The position numbers and the translations under genes were made by a program. This document shows, one piece after another, positions 7,379 through 8,934 of a stretch of DNA of 8,934 bases. The notes below the pieces were generated by a model. The model had not been told where the DNA came from. It saw only the letters and a program-made list of their open reading frames with translations, and did not search any database. The stretch covers positions 1-8,934 of the forward strand of contig JADZDN010000247.1 of the NCBI GenBank assembly GCA_020851015.1. Reading direction: 5' to 3'. The stretch comes from Alphaproteobacteria bacterium (GTDB lineage: Bacteria > Pseudomonadota > Alphaproteobacteria > JAEULC01). Positions within the stretch are counted from its first letter, which is position 1. Each line of letters opens with the position of its first letter.

Positions 7379-8293
7379 ATGCGACCGATACCGGCGATCG
7401 CCGGCCTGCTGATCGCGCTATGGGCCGCGCCGGCGCCGGCGCAGAGCGTCGCCACGATCGAAAAGCTCTACGTGCTGGATTGCGGCCAGGGCCGCGGCAA
7501 CGACCAGTCGCGCTGGTCGCCCGGCGTCAACGTGGGCGTGCCGCTCGACGTGCGCGACAACTGCTACCTCATCAAGCACCCGCGGGGCTGGTTCCTGTGG
7601 GACACCGGCGTTCCCGACGCGGTGGCGCGCATGCCCGACGGGCTGGTGTCGCCCTTGTCGACCTGGCGGCGCCCGAAGACGCTGGCCGAGCAGATGCAGC
7701 AGGTCGGCGTGCCGCTCGCCGACGTCAAGTGGGTCGGCATCTCGCACACCCACGGCGACCATGTCGGCAATGTCGACCTGTTCGGCGGCGCCACCGTCCT
7801 GATGCAGAAGGCCGAGTACGACTGGTCCTTCGCGCCGGACAAGAGCTTCCCCTTCTCGGCCGACCGCACCGTGCGCAAGCTCGAGGGCGACCTCGACGTG
7901 TTCGGCGACGGGTCGGTGCGCATCCTCTCCACGCCCGGCCACACGCCGGGACACCAGTGCCTGCTGGTCCACCTGAAGAACACCGGCTACGTGCTGTTGA
8001 GCGGCGACGCGGTGCATTTCAAGGACAACTGGGACAACCGCCGCGTCCCGTCGATGAACACCGGCAAGGAGCAGACCGTCGCGTCGATGCAGCGCATCGC
8101 CGACACGCTGGCGCAGTACAAGGCGGCGCTGTGGATCAACCACGACAAGGCCCAGGGCGACGCCGCCAAGCGCCCGCCCGAGAGCTACTCGCTGGTCCTG
8201 AACCGCGTGTGCTGCACGATCCAGATCGCGCCCAGCGGCACGACGATGCCGATCGCCGCGACCGCGATCAGAAGCCAGCCGAGCTCGGTGTAG
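7379..8293 (+). CDS. Secreted metallo-beta-lactamase-fold hydrolase, N-acyl homoserine lactonase family, 304 aa
   Basis: Predicted periplasmic or secreted zinc hydrolase. A classic Sec signal peptide (MRPIPAIAGLLIALWAAPAPAQS) has a likely cut after residue 21 or 22. The MBL fold follows from about residue 28: DTGVPD (75-80), metal motif HTHGDH (H123, H125, D127, H128), TPGHTPGH with ligand H188 (183-192 region), SGDAVH with bridging D210, and INHD with H255. The surrounding blocks (LYVLDCG, RWSPGVNVGVP, KDNWDNRRVPSMN, HDKAQGD) are those of proteins annotated as N-acyl homoserine lactonase family. Lactonase or quorum-quenching activity is a family label; lactone or other ester substrates are equally possible. 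Homologues as I recall them end soon after the PE-x-Y motif (here to Y270). Here residues 271-304 continue in a stretch wholly antisense to the BT1 gene and look non-homologous, perhaps after loss of the native stop. Confidence 0.88.
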   Translation: MRPIPAIAGLLIALWAAPAPAQSVATIEKLYVLDCGQGRGNDQSRWSPGVNVGVPLDVRDNCYLIKHPRGWFLWDTGVPDAVARMPDGLVSPLSTWRRPKTLAEQMQQVGVPLADVKWVGISHTHGDHVGNVDLFGGATVLMQKAEYDWSFAPDKSFPFSADRTVRKLEGDLDVFGDGSVRILSTPGHTPGHQCLLVHLKNTGYVLLSGDAVHFKDNWDNRRVPSMNTGKEQTVASMQRIADTLAQYKAALWINHDKAQGDAAKRPPESYSLVLNRVCCTIQIAPSGTTMPIAATAIRSQPSSV

Positions 8294-8934
8294 TCGGCCG
8301 GGGTCGTCACCGCGCCGCCGGCATCGCGCGCCTCGCGCGTCACCACGAACGCGTGGTTCAGGTACTTGGTGCCCAGGCTCGACGCCGACAGCGCCAGGTT
8401 GGTGAAGGACGCCATCACCGCGAAGAACGTGGCCTTCAGGTTCGCCGGCGCGTTCTTGGCGATCCAGGCCAGCATCGGGATCATCGACACCTGGCCCAGC
8501 GGCGATTCGATCGCCGTGTCGATGACGGCGATGAAGCGCGCGTCGACGATCCCCCAGGTCCAGGCCGCCGTCCAGTGGTGCAGCCCGTAGTAGAGGCCGA
8601 CATAGGGCAGCAGCAGCAGGCTCGATACGATCGACAGCAGCGCGACGATATAGGCGATCGAGCGCGCGGCCATCAGCGGCCGCAGCAGGATCATGCCGAC
8701 CAGGGTCAAGAGCGAGGTGATGAACTCCAGGATCGCCAGGAACTGCTGGTCGAAGCCCAGCACGTCGATCTGGAACCAGGTGGCGCCCGGCCCCGGCAGC
8801 GGCACGGCGCGGAACATGAAGATGATGATCGCGGTGCCCACCAGCATCCGCGCGCGCTCCGGCGGCAATTCGCGCAGCAGCCTGGCCATCAGGAACAGCA
8901 CGATCGCCATCGACCCGGCGAAGATGATCTCCTG
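8185..8934 (-). CDS. BT1-family (folate/biopterin-type) MFS transporter, C-terminal 249 residues (5' end outside window)
   Basis: The frame is open to the right edge (eight codons, QEIIFAGS, precede the first internal ATG at 8910), so the gene is truncated by the window and that ATG need not be the start. At least six membrane-length segments are visible. Segments such as VLGFDQQFLAILEFITS, IESPLGQVSMIPMLAWIAK and ANLKATFFAVMASFTNLAL match the BT1 branch of the major facilitator superfamily, known for folate and biopterin carriers in protozoa, plants and cyanobacteria; proteobacterial members have unknown substrates. Full members are about 450-500 aa with 12 helices, so about half is seen. 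It ends with TAG at 8185-8187 after a charged tail (HTRFRTSE). Its last 109 bases overlap the convergent lactonase-like gene. Confidence 0.85.
   Translation of the reverse strand, partial: QEIIFAGSMAIVLFLMARLLRELPPERARMLVGTAIIIFMFRAVPLPGPGATWFQIDVLGFDQQFLAILEFITSLLTLVGMILLRPLMAARSIAYIVALLSIVSSLLLLPYVGLYYGLHHWTAAWTWGIVDARFIAVIDTAIESPLGQVSMIPMLAWIAKNAPANLKATFFAVMASFTNLALSASSLGTKYLNHAFVVTREARDAGGAVTTPADYTELGWLLIAVAAIGIVVPLGAIWIVQHTRFRTSE

Noticed and set aside
6184..7455. 423-codon minus-strand open frame opposite the EamA transporter
   Set aside because: His/Arg/Gln-rich antisense artefact of high GC3; the plus strand encodes a clear ten-helix transporter.

Overview
This is a GC-rich window (roughly 70% by eye) with strong GC3 bias and dense gene packing. 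The gene set and protein wording (Acs, creatininase-family hydrolase, DUF3096 peptide, Tll0287-like/cyclase fusion, BT1 transporter) suggest an alphaproteobacterium, perhaps near Rhodospirillales or Reyranella-like lineages. That placement is an inference from protein style, because no rRNA or tRNA is present. I see no mobile element, CRISPR array, tRNA or prophage signature. The region looks like chromosomal metabolic, transport and signalling DNA.

Layout. (1) 1-1265, minus: N-terminal two thirds of acetyl-CoA synthetase, cut by the left edge. (2) 1407-2416, plus: a two-gene unit made of an 82-aa winged-helix-like small protein and a creatininase-family metallo-amidohydrolase, coupled by a TGATG junction. 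(3) 2427-2579, minus: a 50-aa DUF3096 membrane peptide. (4) 2580-2769: a divergent intergenic region with an inverted repeat and a plausible promoter. (5) 2770-3942, plus: an iron-containing (group III) alcohol dehydrogenase. (6) 3939-5537, minus: a membrane class III nucleotide cyclase with a periplasmic Tll0287-like domain carrying a c-type heme motif (CxxCH). (7) 5705-7302, plus: two exporters in tandem, LysE family then EamA/DMT family. (8) 7379-8293, plus: a secreted metallo-beta-lactamase-fold hydrolase annotated in its family as N-acyl homoserine lactonase-like. (9) 8185-8934, minus: C-terminal half of a BT1 (folate/biopterin-type) transporter, cut by the right edge.

Most genes look like independent units rather than one pathway. 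The most interesting object is the heme-motif cyclase. It keeps the first metal-binding Asp, the adenine-selecting Lys/Thr pair and the catalytic Asn/Arg. The second metal-binding Asp, normally in the G-D motif, is Ala (codon GCC at 4521-4523, one base from GAC). It may be a pseudo-cyclase, one half of a heterodimer, or a gene hit by a point mutation or sequencing error.

A second theme is the packing of convergent genes. All three tail-to-tail pairs abut or overlap (10-nt gap, 4-nt overlap, 109-nt overlap) with no visible intrinsic terminator. In the last pair the hydrolase carries a 34-residue tail encoded wholly antisense to the transporter gene. No intergenic stretch exceeds 300 bases.
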